DNA of 64,000 nucleotides from Paraphoma chrysanthemicola (taxonomy: Eukaryota > Ascomycota > Dothideomycetes > Pleosporales > Phaeosphaeriaceae): contig JAGMWG010000004.1 in NCBI GenBank assembly GCA_020744225.1, positions 620,001 to 684,000 on the forward strand, given 5' to 3'. The notes below the pieces were generated by a model. It had not been told where the DNA came from. It did not search any database and saw only the letters and a list, made by a program, of their open reading frames with translations. The position numbers were made by a program, and so were the translations under genes. Shown piece by piece: positions 19,428 through 30,774 of the stretch; the stretch's first letter is position 1; the number at the start of each line of letters is the position of its first letter.

Positions 19428-21163
19428 GGGTGTGCGGGAAGGATCTTGTGAACGCAAGACACACTGTTAAAGTAGCGTCAAACTGAACACATTGAGGCTA
19501 GCTCTACCGACGAAGGCAATCTAGATGTAATACACATTGCCTTTGAGTCTGGAACTCGTCACGATAAGAGAGACGTGAGTTTGCATGCACTCACTCCTTC
19601 GTATGCTCCAGCTCATGTGCAACATTGTAACCTTCCGGCTCTACAGTGACACTTCGTTCTGTGGACTACTTCTCAAACAGGTATCATATATGTGCACCCT
19701 ACGAATACTACTACTTTACAGAATTGAGCTCAGATATCTTCAGAGCTCACCCAAGTTTGTGCTGGGATTGTCTTTGGGTACGAGGGCCACCCGCAACGTC
19801 TCTTGGTAAAAGGTAGGGTTCAAATGAAGTACTGAGACCAAAATGTCCACGCGCAACACAGAACGAGCAGACTCGTGATGCCTTGTGGCGGTGTCACAAT
19901 AGGACCTGTTTAACCGAGTGCCGAGCAAAAAGTTCCAAAACGTAGTACACAAGCGTCGACTTATTCCAGTTTGTAGGTGCTACTTTGTTCGAGAGAACAT
20001 CTATAGCACCCGTATTCCACTACTCAGTGTACCCGCGAAGTTTTGCTTGAGTCTTCGTTACGCATCACCCGCGTTGTTTAGTGGATCTGCTGGCAACAAC
20101 CATCAATGTTGAAATATTCAACGTAGAGACGTAGACAAACATGAGTGTCTTAGTATTAGGTGGAGTTTCGAAGGCTCTTGCAGAGCTGTAAGGCTACGCA
20201 AGGGGGTTGCAGATTAGTCGGCATGTTACTAGCAGGCAACAAGGTCTCAAGAGCTATGTTTAGTGGGCCGCAAAGTTATTATAGCACACTTACACGGTAT
20301 GAAACGAGTATGAAGCCTTAGTTGTGGGCTGTGGCATACAAATTCACCGCTTGACTGCTTTCCTGGGCGCAAGTCTACACCAGTAAAAATGATATTCGAG
20401 ACGCTCATTTAGTTTCGCGAACATTTTAAGAAATGCAACTACTACCCGACTAAGATGCAGCTGGTGACCTACCACATGAGGAGATTATACTGATGCGTAA
20501 ATAGCGCTAGGAATCGAAATGGACTGGGGGGACACACCGATAAAATAATCGCAGAGTGCAAGGTCTAATCAACGAGTCATTTGTGAAATGCCCACAAGAT
20601 GCGCGATGTTACAAGGCCAAGGAATACATTTGGCTTAAGCACGAGCTTCGCCCTGCCAAGGACCAGTGATAGTGACGGAGCGACGACGGGTCAGTGACAG
20701 GTTTTTACTCTGGTAGTAATCTGCAGAAACCATTACTCCCTCTTTAGCCTGAGTTACTACTGGCCATTAGTCTTGTCACCGCTAACTCAAGGGCAGGAGG
20801 CCTTTCCTTCCTGCCTTCGCATCGCAGGCAGTTGCTCCGCCTAAGCCTTGCTCCCAATCATCCAACACCGCCTCTCGGGCACTCCCAGTGCCGCCAGTCT
20901 CTATCATACGAGGTGTAGCGATTGCGGTCTCATGATTGCTATTGTGCCAGGTTTGAGCTCGGGTGACCGCTGCCATATGTCCTCATCTGACCAGTAAAAG
21001 TAAGACTCTATCTAGCTCAGAAATGATGCACAGAATGACATTCTGGTGCATTCGAATCGTGGGATTCAGGGAGAACGCCATTCGAGTGACTGGCCATTCC
21101 TGGACCTCGGGTATCAGACTTCGCCTCGACATCTGGATGCATCAGTGACTGCATCATATGTAC
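19428..21163. other. Long intergenic region
   Basis: About 1.7 kb between convergent genes (transporter rightward, kinase leftward). No frame with a recognisable product or convincing splice pattern was found on either strand, and no RNA gene was recognised. It is not RIP-like. Confidence 0.5.
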
Positions 21164-24100
21164 CTAAAGCATAGCTCTACTGTTAGCCATTGAGCCCTTG
21201 GAAGTGATGCACGGGCATTTTTCACGCACCAGATCTGCAGCCTTGAAAGGTTTCTGCATGACACGATCCTGTGTGGCATGTCAATACTGGTAACGGCTTA
21301 TGTGATTGCTCATGACTTACCGCGCCAGCGGAAATCGCCGTGTCAATCTGCTCTTGCCTCACATTGGCTGTGACTGCGATGAGTGGCAAGCGAGCACCAG
21401 CTCCAATCTTCGGACCCGTCGATGACCTGAGTAAGCCTCGGCCTGTGCGCTCTCTTTGGCGAATCTCGCGCATTGTCGCTAAGCCATCAAGTACGGGCAT
21501 CTCTAAGTCCATGAGGACAATGTCAAATGCCTTTTCCTCGAGAATGTCGAGTGCCTCTAGTCCATGGTTAGCTACGTCGACCTCACAGCCAGCCTTCTTT
21601 AACTGCTTGCTCAAGACCTGTTGGTTGATGATATTGTCTTCGACCAACAAGACGTGCAGTGATTGAGAAGACGACCCTCCTTCTCCGTGGTCTTTAAACA
21701 ATTCGTCTATTGTCTGCGGCCGCCGCTCTACACGGCGCGCCTTCACGTAGAAGCCAAACGTGGACCCTTCGCCTAGCACAGATGATACACCAATTTCGCC
21801 GCCTTGCTTCTCGGTGAGCTCTTTGGAGATGAATAATCCTAACCCGCTGCCTCCATACCGGACGTGGGTTTTGATTGTTGCCTGTCGGAAACGCTCGAAG
21901 ATCTTGTGTATATCCTTACTCTGAAGACCAATTCCCGAATCTTGAACACTGAAAGTAAGGTAAAGCTCCTGTCCCGAGCCCCACTCTGGACTTTGTGTGA
22001 CCTCGATTTCTGGATTGCTGTTTCTCGTGGCCCAAAACATGTTCCCGGGGAAGAAAAGGCGAGGCTCAGAGAGGCTAGCACCAAAACAAATAGAAATGTT
22101 TGGCTCTTGAGACGCCTTTACGAACTTGATAGCATTGGTCAACAAGTTTATGAAGATTTGTGTAAGTCGAGATGGATCCAGATAGACGTAGTCAATGTCC
22201 AGATCAGCCAATGATGACGCTGAATAGACTTTGTACGATATGTTGTTGCTCTTCATCTCAGCCTCAAAGATGTTGACAATAGAAGCAACTAGCTTGTGTG
22301 GCTTCACGGCAACTGGCGTGATGGAGAGTAGCATGGAATCGAGCTTGCTAAGCGTCAGGATATCGTCAATAATGCGCTTTTGATGATTGGCACACTGCAA
22401 AATAATCTCGGCACTCTGTACATTGTCCTTGAGTGCTTCGAAGCATGCTTCTGGGAACTCCAAAACCTTGGTGTCCTCCACCGCACTGGCAATCGCGTCA
22501 GCGCAATGCACAATAGCGGAGAGAGGATTTCGCATCTCATGAGAAACAACGTCGATGAATGCTTCTTGCTGCCTCTTCGCCTCTCTTGCTTCTGCAGCCA
22601 AACGAGCCTGGAAGTTCTGCGCCCACTGCAGTTTGGAAATGTCCGTCGTGCAAGCCATTATAGACTTGACCATACCAGTTTCAGTCTCACGGTATGGAAA
22701 TGCCAATACCTGGATCTGCATCGGTTCCGATTCTCCTGTGGGCGTTTCATACATGCGTTTGAGCCGTAATTCTACAGTTGCATGGTCCAGGCCGGCCATG
22801 AGGCTTTCCCACACCTCGACAGCCTTGTGGCGATCTTCATCGAGATAAACATCGAAAAAGGAATATCCTGTGGCATGCTCTGCTGCAGTCCTACCAGAAA
22901 GGTGATAGTAATGGTCATTGGCCCAAAGCATTTGGCCATCGAGAGAAACATGACACATGCCAACAGACGCATGATCGATCAGATGGCGTAGTTTGAGGTC
23001 CGAGAAGGCTAGATCTGCTTCGAGCTGCTCCTGACGTCGTCTGGTGCTCTGGTATTCCACGGCGGCAGACACGATGCTCGAAGCCATCCGGTGAAGGTCG
23101 CGGATGAACTGCTCGCATATGGCATCGTGCGGCCGGTATGGGTTGGTGCCAAGGATGAGGAAGCCATATGTGCGCAGGCTGGTGACAATTGGCAAAACAG
23201 CAATCTTTGCGGAGGGCTCACCCCAACCTTTCCATGAGGCCGAATCGAAGCGCTTGTCGCAATCAATAAAGATTGGCTCGCTTCCTGCACGCCGCATCTC
23301 GGGCACTAGACCCTCCTCACTGTCAATGTAGGCGCCGTCTACAAGCAGCTGGTGTCTTGGTGGAAGGCCTGTGTGTCCACGTAGCTGAAGGGTCGTCGCG
23401 TCAGCGCCGTCTCCAAGCTTGTACAGCAAGGCCAGGGGCACGTCACTGGCGTTCGTGTCAAGCGTGGTCAAGATATGGTCAAAAACGGCATCGACTGTCT
23501 GCGCAGGCACGGCAGCGAGCTGATTGAGCATCGAGGTGCGGCGATCGGCGAGCTTCTGGCTGGTCACCTCGAAGGTCGAGTTGCTGTCACTGGCTTAGCA
23601 TGTTGCGGGTACATGGACAGGCCGTGTGATGGCTCACTAGAAGCCGTCGGGGTGGTGAGGCGGTCCGACAGGCGTGAAGGAGCCGGAAAAGAAGGCCTCC
23701 TCACGCCATCCTTTGCGCTCGACCAGCAGCGGCGCGGCCGATGAGTAGCTGACGCCAACGCCTGTCGAGCGCGCCTGGTCAAAGTACTGGCTGATGGCAG
23801 GCCACAGATCGGGGTAGCTCTCTTTGAAGGTGCTGCCCATTAGCGAGGGGTGTACCTGGGCTGCGAGCGGAGCGTAGGCGGCATTGTAAATGGCAACTAG
23901 GTGCTCGCCCGACGCCCACCACAGACAGGCTGCGCGCGCGTCTGCGAGGACGAAGCCTGCGAAGAGCCGCAACTTCACGCTCCAGCCGCTGAGCGGGCCT
24001 AGCCTGCTACGCGCCCAGTCTGCGGTGCGGAAGAAGCGCACGTGATCCGTCTGGGGTAGGTCGGCTGTCCAGTCGTGGCCGGCATGGTGGGGAGAGTCGT

Positions 24101-24167
24101 GGTGGTGAGGGGGCGTGCTCAAGGGCAACGTGATACCCTGGCCATCGGGCCGTGGGGTGGATTCCAT
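21164..24167 (-). CDS. Hybrid histidine kinase with C-terminal receiver domain
   Basis: Exons are 23638-24167, 21321-23589 and 21164-21268 (2904 nt, 967 aa). The N-terminal region is PAS-like (FFRTADWARSRLGPLSGW onward). A GAF-like segment covers about residues 195-360 and a PAS domain about 380-490 (LIDHASVGMCHVSLDGQ). A HisKA dimerisation domain carries the phospho-accepting His in SHEMRNPLS (H527). The ATPase domain shows N, G1 and G2 boxes (NLLTNAIKF, DSGIGL, GSGLGLFI). A receiver domain has the phospho-accepting Asp in VLMDLEMP (D871), with the conserved Lys in QKPFKA supplied by the short last exon. It should sense a signal through the N-terminal domains and feed the fungal multistep phosphorelay. 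No membrane segment is visible, so it is probably cytosolic. The start at 24167 is the least certain point. It shares a 350-bp divergent promoter with the amidase gene. Confidence 0.9.
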
Positions 24168-24519
24168 GATGATGGTGTCAAGTCTTGTGGCAGCGGGGGC
24201 AGTCGTTCCAACATGGTCCGAACAGCGTCTTGCCCTCAACCGCGCGCCCTTGATTGTGGCTTTGAGCGTCGAACGGCCTGATGGTGAAAAGCATTGATCG
24301 TCTCGCGCACGCTTGGCGCCCATCGCAGCTAGCTCCCGAGGCCATCGTACTGTCCGATCAGATCCCGGACTGACAGCCTGGAGCCTCGACACCCAAACTA
24401 AACATGTTGACGTTGCGTCATCGGCAATAACATCGGACATTACATCCCACTTTTGGTAGCACACTCTTTGGTTTTATATAGCCTCTTTCTACCACGCTGG
24501 GTACATTGAAGCCTTCACA
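24168..24519. promoter_or_regulatory. Divergent promoter, histidine kinase / NIT3-like gene
   Basis: 352 bp between opposing start codons. TTTTATATAG at 24473-24482 lies about 45 bp upstream of the amidase ATG and is a plausible TATA element for that gene. If the kinase start lies further upstream, part of this interval is coding. Confidence 0.5.
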
Positions 24520-25410
24520 ATGACCCAATTACTAAAGCAGTCCCTGAAGCTCGCTCTCGTGCAGCTTGCATCGGGATCCGACAAGACACACAACTTGAAT
24601 AACGCACGCTCAAAAGTCCTCGAAGCTGCGCAGCGCGGCGCAAAGCTAGTCGTCCTTCCAGAATGCTTCAACTCACCCTATGGCACAAAGTATTTCGATA
24701 AATACGCCGAGACACTACAACCCTCGCCGCCTACCGAGTCGCAATCGCAAACCTTCCACGCACTTTCAAAGCTCGCCAAGGAGGCGAATGTGTACCTGGT
24801 AGGCGGAAGCATACCCGAGCGGGACGACAGCAAGAAGGAGTTGTACAATACGAGTCTGACCTTTGGCCCAACAGGCGAGCTCTTAGCTACTCATAGGAAG
24901 GTGCATCTCTTCGATATCGACATTCCCGGCAAGATTAAGTTCAAAGAGTCGGATGTCCTCTCGCCGGGCAACAAGATTACGATAGTAGATCTTCCCGAGT
25001 ATGGCAAGATCGCTATAGCCATTTGCTACGATATACGCTTCCCCGAACTTGCAACGATAGCTGCTCGCAAGGGTGCATTCCTGCTACTGTATCCTGGCGC
25101 ATTCAACCTCACTACGGGTGCGCTACATTGGGAACTTTTGGCTCGAGCGAGGGCAACAGACAACCAAGTGTACGTGGGATTATGTAGCCCGGCGCGAGAC
25201 ATGCAGGCGGACTACAACGCGTGGGGTCACAGCATGGTGGTTGATCCAAATGCCGAGGTTTTACAACAGCTGGAGGAAAAGGAAAGCACAGTCATCGAAG
25301 AGCTTCAGGCAGGCAAGATTGAGGAGGTGAGGAAAGGCATACCACTGTACACGCAGCGGCGATTCGATGTGTACCCCGATGTTAGCAAGGGCGGAAAATT
25401 TGAAGAGTAG
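24520..25410 (+). CDS. NIT3: Omega-amidase / Nit2-Nit3-type carbon-nitrogen hydrolase
   Basis: A single intronless frame of 296 aa, a normal length for the family. The nitrilase-superfamily catalytic triad is visible: Glu48 in VVLPECF, Lys127 in THRKVHLFDIDIPG and the nucleophile Cys169 in AICYDIRFPE. The sequence FDIDIPGK is typical of the Nit2/Nit3 branch. These enzymes hydrolyse alpha-ketoglutaramate and ketosuccinamate, or act as deaminated-glutathione amidases. The branch cannot be separated further by eye. No targeting signal is obvious, so it is cytosolic or mitochondrial. Confidence 0.93.
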   Translation: MTQLLKQSLKLALVQLASGSDKTHNLNNARSKVLEAAQRGAKLVVLPECFNSPYGTKYFDKYAETLQPSPPTESQSQTFHALSKLAKEANVYLVGGSIPERDDSKKELYNTSLTFGPTGELLATHRKVHLFDIDIPGKIKFKESDVLSPGNKITIVDLPEYGKIAIAICYDIRFPELATIAARKGAFLLLYPGAFNLTTGALHWELLARARATDNQVYVGLCSPARDMQADYNAWGHSMVVDPNAEVLQQLEEKESTVIEELQAGKIEEVRKGIPLYTQRRFDVYPDVSKGGKFEE

Positions 25411-25969
25411 ATATGTGCACAAAAGCACGACCTAAAGTATGCATCTGCACCACATATCTCTACATCTACACTTGATGAGCCACTCTTGAAGACCGTCGCG
25501 TGCATGTCGGGCTCCAGCGCGAAATCTATAATGCACTAACGTACTCCGAGCTGCTGCATACAGAATATGAGTAGAGCTCTGCTGGCACTTGAAAATATCC
25601 GCGTTGCTCTAATATCAACGTGAGGATGCAGCGGACGACATGTCCCACACGCGGTGTGAAGGTGCAGCAGGAGCGGTCGAGCATGCCTCGTGGCTCGCGC
25701 AGGTCGGGGCTGCCATTAATACATTACAAGAATTCGAGGCCTGCGCTGCCCTCAAGGATTAATTTTGCCATAGAGGAGGATAACTCTATCCGTCACTGGC
25801 AGATACATTGCTCTGGTCTAAGCGACCAGGCGCTGTGCTGTGTTGTTGGGGGCACCGGGGCGGCGCTGCAAGCCCGACCTGCCCCCGAACCGCCCAACTT
25901 TCGCGGCTCTCGCACCTCCATCCGCCTTCTCTCCTCACCGCACAGCACCCAACTGCTAACATTTGCGAA
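25411..25969. other. Intergenic region, amidase to HMG-box gene
   Basis: 559 bp between genes on the same strand. No further gene is supported. Longer frames cross the HMG-gene start but are not in its reading phase. Confidence 0.5.
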
Positions 25970-27565
25970 ATGGCCCCAAAGCACAAGCCCGAAGGCACTG
26001 GTGAGAAGGGCGAATTGCTGGTCTCCATTGAACAGTACACACGGACCAGAGATGCTGTAAGTCCACCTTTGCTTCTCGCCTCTTCCATGGTGCTGCGACG
26101 CGCCGACCTCATGTTGTTGTGCCATTGCGACTCCCTCGTGCGCAGACACAAGATGCATCACTCGCCGCCACAGCCGTTTCGCGGCTTGTCGTCCTCGGCG
26201 TCTGGATCGCCTCGTCTACGCGACCCGGTTGCAAGTCTTCCGGTCGACTGCCTCGCTGCCGTGTTGTCGTTACCACGCGCGCGACGCAGCGCGATTGATG
26301 GCGCGCCAACCTGGGATAGAGGTGCTCCTGGGGCGCATCATCTCGTGAAGTCTACCACTTGCCAGACGAGCACCTGCTAACCATGCCTCGTGCTACCAGG
26401 TCATCATGTCACTCACCAGCCTGCAATCCAGTCTCGCCCACGTGCAGTCCAACGTGAACGAGCTTTTGCGCACCTACATGCAGCATACCTCGTCGATTCT
26501 CGCTGGCGAAGACGGCGACCTTGAGAAGCTCCAGCTTCCAGCCAGCATCACCGCCACCGCCAATGCTGCCATGGAAGCTGCCACCACTGCTGTCAGTGGA
26601 ATTTCGCAGGCTGTCAGCGCTTCGAACCAGGCCGACGGAGCAGCCGCTGATGGCAAGAACAAAAAGCGAAAACGCGAAAAGAAAGAAAAGGATCCGAACG
26701 CGCCCAAGAAGCCACTAACCGCCGCCTTCTTGTACGCGCAGACTGCCCGACCAATTGTCAGGACCGACCTGGAAGCTGCCCTTGGACCCGGCCAGATTCT
26801 TGAAAAGAACGCTGTCAACCTGGAGGTGAACAAGAGATGGAATGAGCTTCCCGAAGAGGAGAAAGAGGTACGTGGCTAGCTCCATGACGCCGGCTGCGAA
26901 GAGTATACTAATCCGTTCAGAAATGGAAGGCCTCCTATCGCAATTCCATGGAGGAGTGGAAACTTGATATGGTTGAGTATCAGAAGAAGGCCGGGGGCAA
27001 GGTTGCCGACGTTCACATCGATGAGGATATCTCTGATGAAGGCGAAGTCGAGATCGAAGCCGACGTCGCCGCCATCGACTCAGACGCCTCGTCCGAAGAT
27101 GAGGACGAGGCCCCAGTTACCAAGGCCCCTTCCCCTCCAGCAAAAACGCCACGCCCCAACAAGCGCCAAAAGACGGCTCAAACTCCTGCTGTAAACGGCG
27201 CTTCTGTTTCCGTCACGTCTGCCACTACGTCTACACCCGTACCCATACCCGGCAGTACGCGGCCGAGCACACAGGTTCCTGCGCCAACCTCCAGCGTTGA
27301 AGCTCCAGCCACTACCAAAAAGGACAAGAAGAAAAAGGAAAAGGCTGGCTCAGCCGCACCCCAGGCTATTGCGCCAGCTCCAGCTGCACCTGCAAAAGAA
27401 GCCACACCTGAAGAAGGGAGCAAGACCAATAAGAAGAGCAAGACAAGTCGCAGCACTAGAAACGCCGAGGTCGAGATTGACAAGGAAAACGCAACAACTC
27501 CGGGTCAGGACAAAGAGAAGAAGAAGCGTGATCGGTCCAAGAGGAAGAGTGAGGCTACCGCCTAA
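25970..27565 (+). CDS. HMG-box chromatin protein
   Basis: Exons are 25970-26056, 26400-26867 and 26921-27565 (1200 nt, 399 aa). The first intron is long for this window (343 nt). Exon 1 encodes a 29-aa leader (MAPKHKPEG...). A basic stretch KNKKRKREKKEKD precedes an HMG box at about residues 125-200, beginning DPNAPKKPLTAAF and ending EKWKASYRNSMEEW. The second half is acidic (DEDISDEGEVEIEADV), then Ala/Pro/Thr-rich and Lys-rich low complexity, ending KKRDRSKRKSEA. It should be a nuclear, non-sequence-specific DNA-bending protein of the NHP6/HMGB type with extended tails. A specific ortholog is not assigned. Confidence 0.9.
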
Positions 27566-28306
27566 ACTCTCCATTCTGCCCAATGAACAAGGACTGACGA
27601 TCCCCCAAAATTATTGTGTACAGGCATTTGGACCACTGTTGACCATGCGGCACAGGTGATGCTCGTGTCACTTTTCGCACCCCAGTGCCATACCCCCTCG
27701 ATGCGCGGGATGCAAACAGGCGGATTTTAGTGGTTGAGCAGCGAAATCACCGCATCCCAAAGTCGCATTGAAAGACTAATAGGCATCGAACTTTCTTGTA
27801 CCACGCATTCAAACCTTGCAAAGAGTTTTCCCACTAAATTGTACCTTGTCTCATTGCTTCAGTCTGAGTTTAGTAGCTGTATACCGCTTTGGGTAGTGTA
27901 TCCCAGTCCTGAGTCTATATGGGGTCTTGTGAACGAATAACTCTATATTCCCAGACCATGATCCCAACGATTCCCTGAGAACGAAGCTCCCACACGCGAG
28001 TCTAAAACAAGTCGTTGCATCAAGCCATTTTGTCTTGAAAATGATGCACCTTATATTCGCCTGTGTGACTTTAAAGCGGTAACTGGCATCCAAGGTTTCC
28101 CATCTAAGGATCCCTGGTTGGAGTTTGGAAAGTCTACCTCGATGGCGAGAAACAGTTGACGCTGTTTAGTATAGCTGTGGGCACACTTGTTGCCAGAAGT
28201 CGTAAGCCGCCATGTCCATAAGACCTGACGCCGAGAGCTTTTAAAACCAAGACATAGCCGAAAATGCACTTTGGTCGAAGCCTCAAATACTCGCAACATC
28301 TTGGGG
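27566..28306. other. Intergenic region between convergent genes
   Basis: 741 bp separate the 3' ends of the HMG-box gene and the dsRBD gene. No gene is recognisable. It should contain both terminators. Confidence 0.5.
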
Positions 28307-29894
28307 TTATGCCCTCAAATCCTCTACTGCGTCTTCGAACTCGACCTCTTCGTCACTATCCCCTTCCATCTCCTTGATAAACTGCTTCGCTGCCGCAATG
28401 GCCACTTTTTCCCCTTCTGTTGGCTTGCCAAATGCTCCCTCGACAGCGTCCGAGACACCGCTGATATCCTTCAACATTTCCTGACCGTACGCCAACCTGT
28501 GTGCATGTACCTCTCGTAAGTATTCCAGTGTCAACCTCGCGCATTCTTCCTTAGCCTTCTTTTTGCCAAACACGTTGCGAACCTCGCCAACAGGGCCCTG
28601 GTGTGGACCTGCACCGTTGAAGAAACACTGAACAGTGTAAAAGTCCCGGTCGATCGAACTGGGCGTGTAGCGCCATTCCGGAGTCGGGAGCGAGAGGATG
28701 ACGGCTAGCCGAGCAGCCTGTTGAGCATGAGAGGCATCCGGTGTACTTGATGCGACGCTCGCCTGACCACTAACTTGAGGACTTGCTGTGGGCGACAGAA
28801 GTTCCGGCGGGTCGAGTCGCGGCTTCTGTTTCTTCTTGATCCCACCAGCATTGGTAAAGCTATCCGGCCAGAGCCCTTGGGCTCGGAAATACTCAACAGC
28901 GTGACGAGCGGCTTCTTGGCGGGCGATTTTCTTGGAGCTATGGAGGATGTTCAGGTCACCGAAACTTTCTGGGAGGCGTCCATGACTGTCTATTTTGACA
29001 AGGCAAGTGAAACGGTTGCCAACAGCGTAGTCTGAGTAGGTGGGAACAGGACCGCCTATGGCACGCTGAAACTCTGCTCCGTTGTTGGTGTCAAAAGATT
29101 CAGAGTGAAATAGATCCGATGAACGTACCAAGCAGCTGGCCCAAGTAGTTTGGCCCGCTGACGCCTCCTCGTCCTCCGACTCCCGTGCTTTTGGCTGCCA
29201 ATTCTCCCTGCTGCTCAGCGCGCTCAAGCGCTTCCAACGCTCGCTCGCTCAATGCTTCCTTAGCAAGCTGCTTGCTGGGATAACGACCATCGTGCTGCAC
29301 AGGCGGGATAGCACCCAGGCCGGGAAAGCTGACTTCGGCGCTCCAACCTAGGTCTACGCTGCCGCTATACGTGAAGAACGGCTTCGAAATACCAAGCTTT
29401 TGATGCTTCTCATGCAGGGCAGCCGAGTACCTGAATGTCCTAGTTTGAGTTGTCGCTGCCTTATTGAATTGTCCCGACGCCTCAAGATGGGTCAATATCT
29501 CCAACGCTTGCTCACTCACCCTTTCCTTAGCCTCCTGTTTGCTAGCATAACGCTTGCCGTCTCTGATACCTTGCAGGCTGTCGTCCAAGCCTGGAACGCT
29601 GACCTCGCCTTCCCAGCCAAAATCGCTGCTTCCCCAGAAAGTGAAATTCGGTTGTGCAATCCTAAGCGATTGGTATTTCTCGTGAAGCGCAATAGTGTAC
29701 TTGGATGAGCGCGCGCCGAGCGCGATGGGCTTATTGACAGGCAGGGTGGTGTTCGCATCTTCCGGCTGAGCAAGTCTATGATCGGCACGCGCAGCGAAGA
29801 AGTCGTCAATGTCGTAGATGCCCTCGGTTTTCATATCAACTCTTGCTTCGTTCCCATTAGGGATGACCGCCGAGGCGGTATTGTGAGTCTCCAT
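28307..29894 (-). CDS. Protein with four dsRNA-binding-like domains
   Basis: Exons are 29129-29894 and 28307-29073 (1533 nt, 510 aa). The intron is 55 nt. A tandem GAG/CAG acceptor leaves one residue ambiguous. Four segments share the dsRBD layout (an N-terminal helix, a three-strand stretch, then an Ala/Lys-rich helix). These are about residues 62-135 (KYTIALHEKYQSL ... SKQEAKERVSEQALE), 150-230 (RYSAALHEKHQKL ... SKQLAKEALSERALE), 250-325 (YLGQLLEFQRAIGG ... SKKIARQEAARHAVEYF) and 395-455 (EWRYTPSSID ... KKKAKEECARLTLEYL). The first two are clearly duplicates of each other. No catalytic domain is present. A role in dsRNA binding, for instance in RNA silencing or RNA processing, is inferred from the domains alone. 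Confidence 0.82.
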
Positions 29895-30774
29895 CTCGAT
29901 GAGTTTGGGTTCCTTGTGCTCCTTCGCTATCTAGCAGATCGACTTGATGTTGAATTGAGACACAGACTTGTCGCGGTTTGGCGTGTCAGATTTAATTCTG
30001 AACAAAATCAGTTCCGACCATCAAGTTGGCCTACTAGCGTTATCCAGCACTCCACTTCATTTGCGTTTGCTAAAGAGCGTGGATTGGTGTTTAGCGGGGC
30101 TTGTTCTTGTTCGCACACGTGGTCGCGCGGCAACGCGTTGTGCTGGGGTGTCAAACTTGTTCTGATTGGCGAGCCTTGCGCGGGAACTGTGGAGGTTGTG
30201 CTCCACATGCGTGATGACTGAAGAGTGAAGGCGGGTACCGCCCACGATTCCTCGTGACCTACCTAGCCATGGTGTGTACGTGTATCTGCTTCGGGATACG
30301 GTCCTAGTGGGGCGTTTGCTTCTTGATAAACTCGACAACTCACAGGGTTTGCACACAAGTGGAACCTCAGCAAACTACAGTTGTTGCGGCAGCAACGATA
30401 TTCGATTTCCGTACTTGTCTCTAGACAAGCATTGTCTCTCTTTACAACTGGTGATATCTGCTTGCTTGGTCGCTCCTTCCCGACTGCGTCGTTTCAGTTA
30501 TGTGCGTTTCGTTCGAAATTTGCAAGGAGTGCCCTTTCGAGATCTTGCGCTTCCCTTCAGACCGCAGTTCCTAGGCGAGAACGAGCGAACAGTGAAAACC
30601 CAGGTAACATATGCACAAAGATGACCTTTAATCATGAAACGATGCGATGCGGGAATGAAGTATTACTACTAAGTTACCTCAGCTTTACACATTTGTCGCC
30701 GTGGTCATACATCAAGCATAAAGATGTTCGTTTCACCGCTCGTACAAGCACTTCTATTGCGATGAACCCGCAGA
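29895..30774. other. Intergenic region upstream of the dsRBD gene
   Basis: 880 bp between two minus-strand genes. Several overlapping short frames exist, none with a recognisable product. It should hold the dsRBD-gene promoter and the terminator of the TEA gene. Confidence 0.5.
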
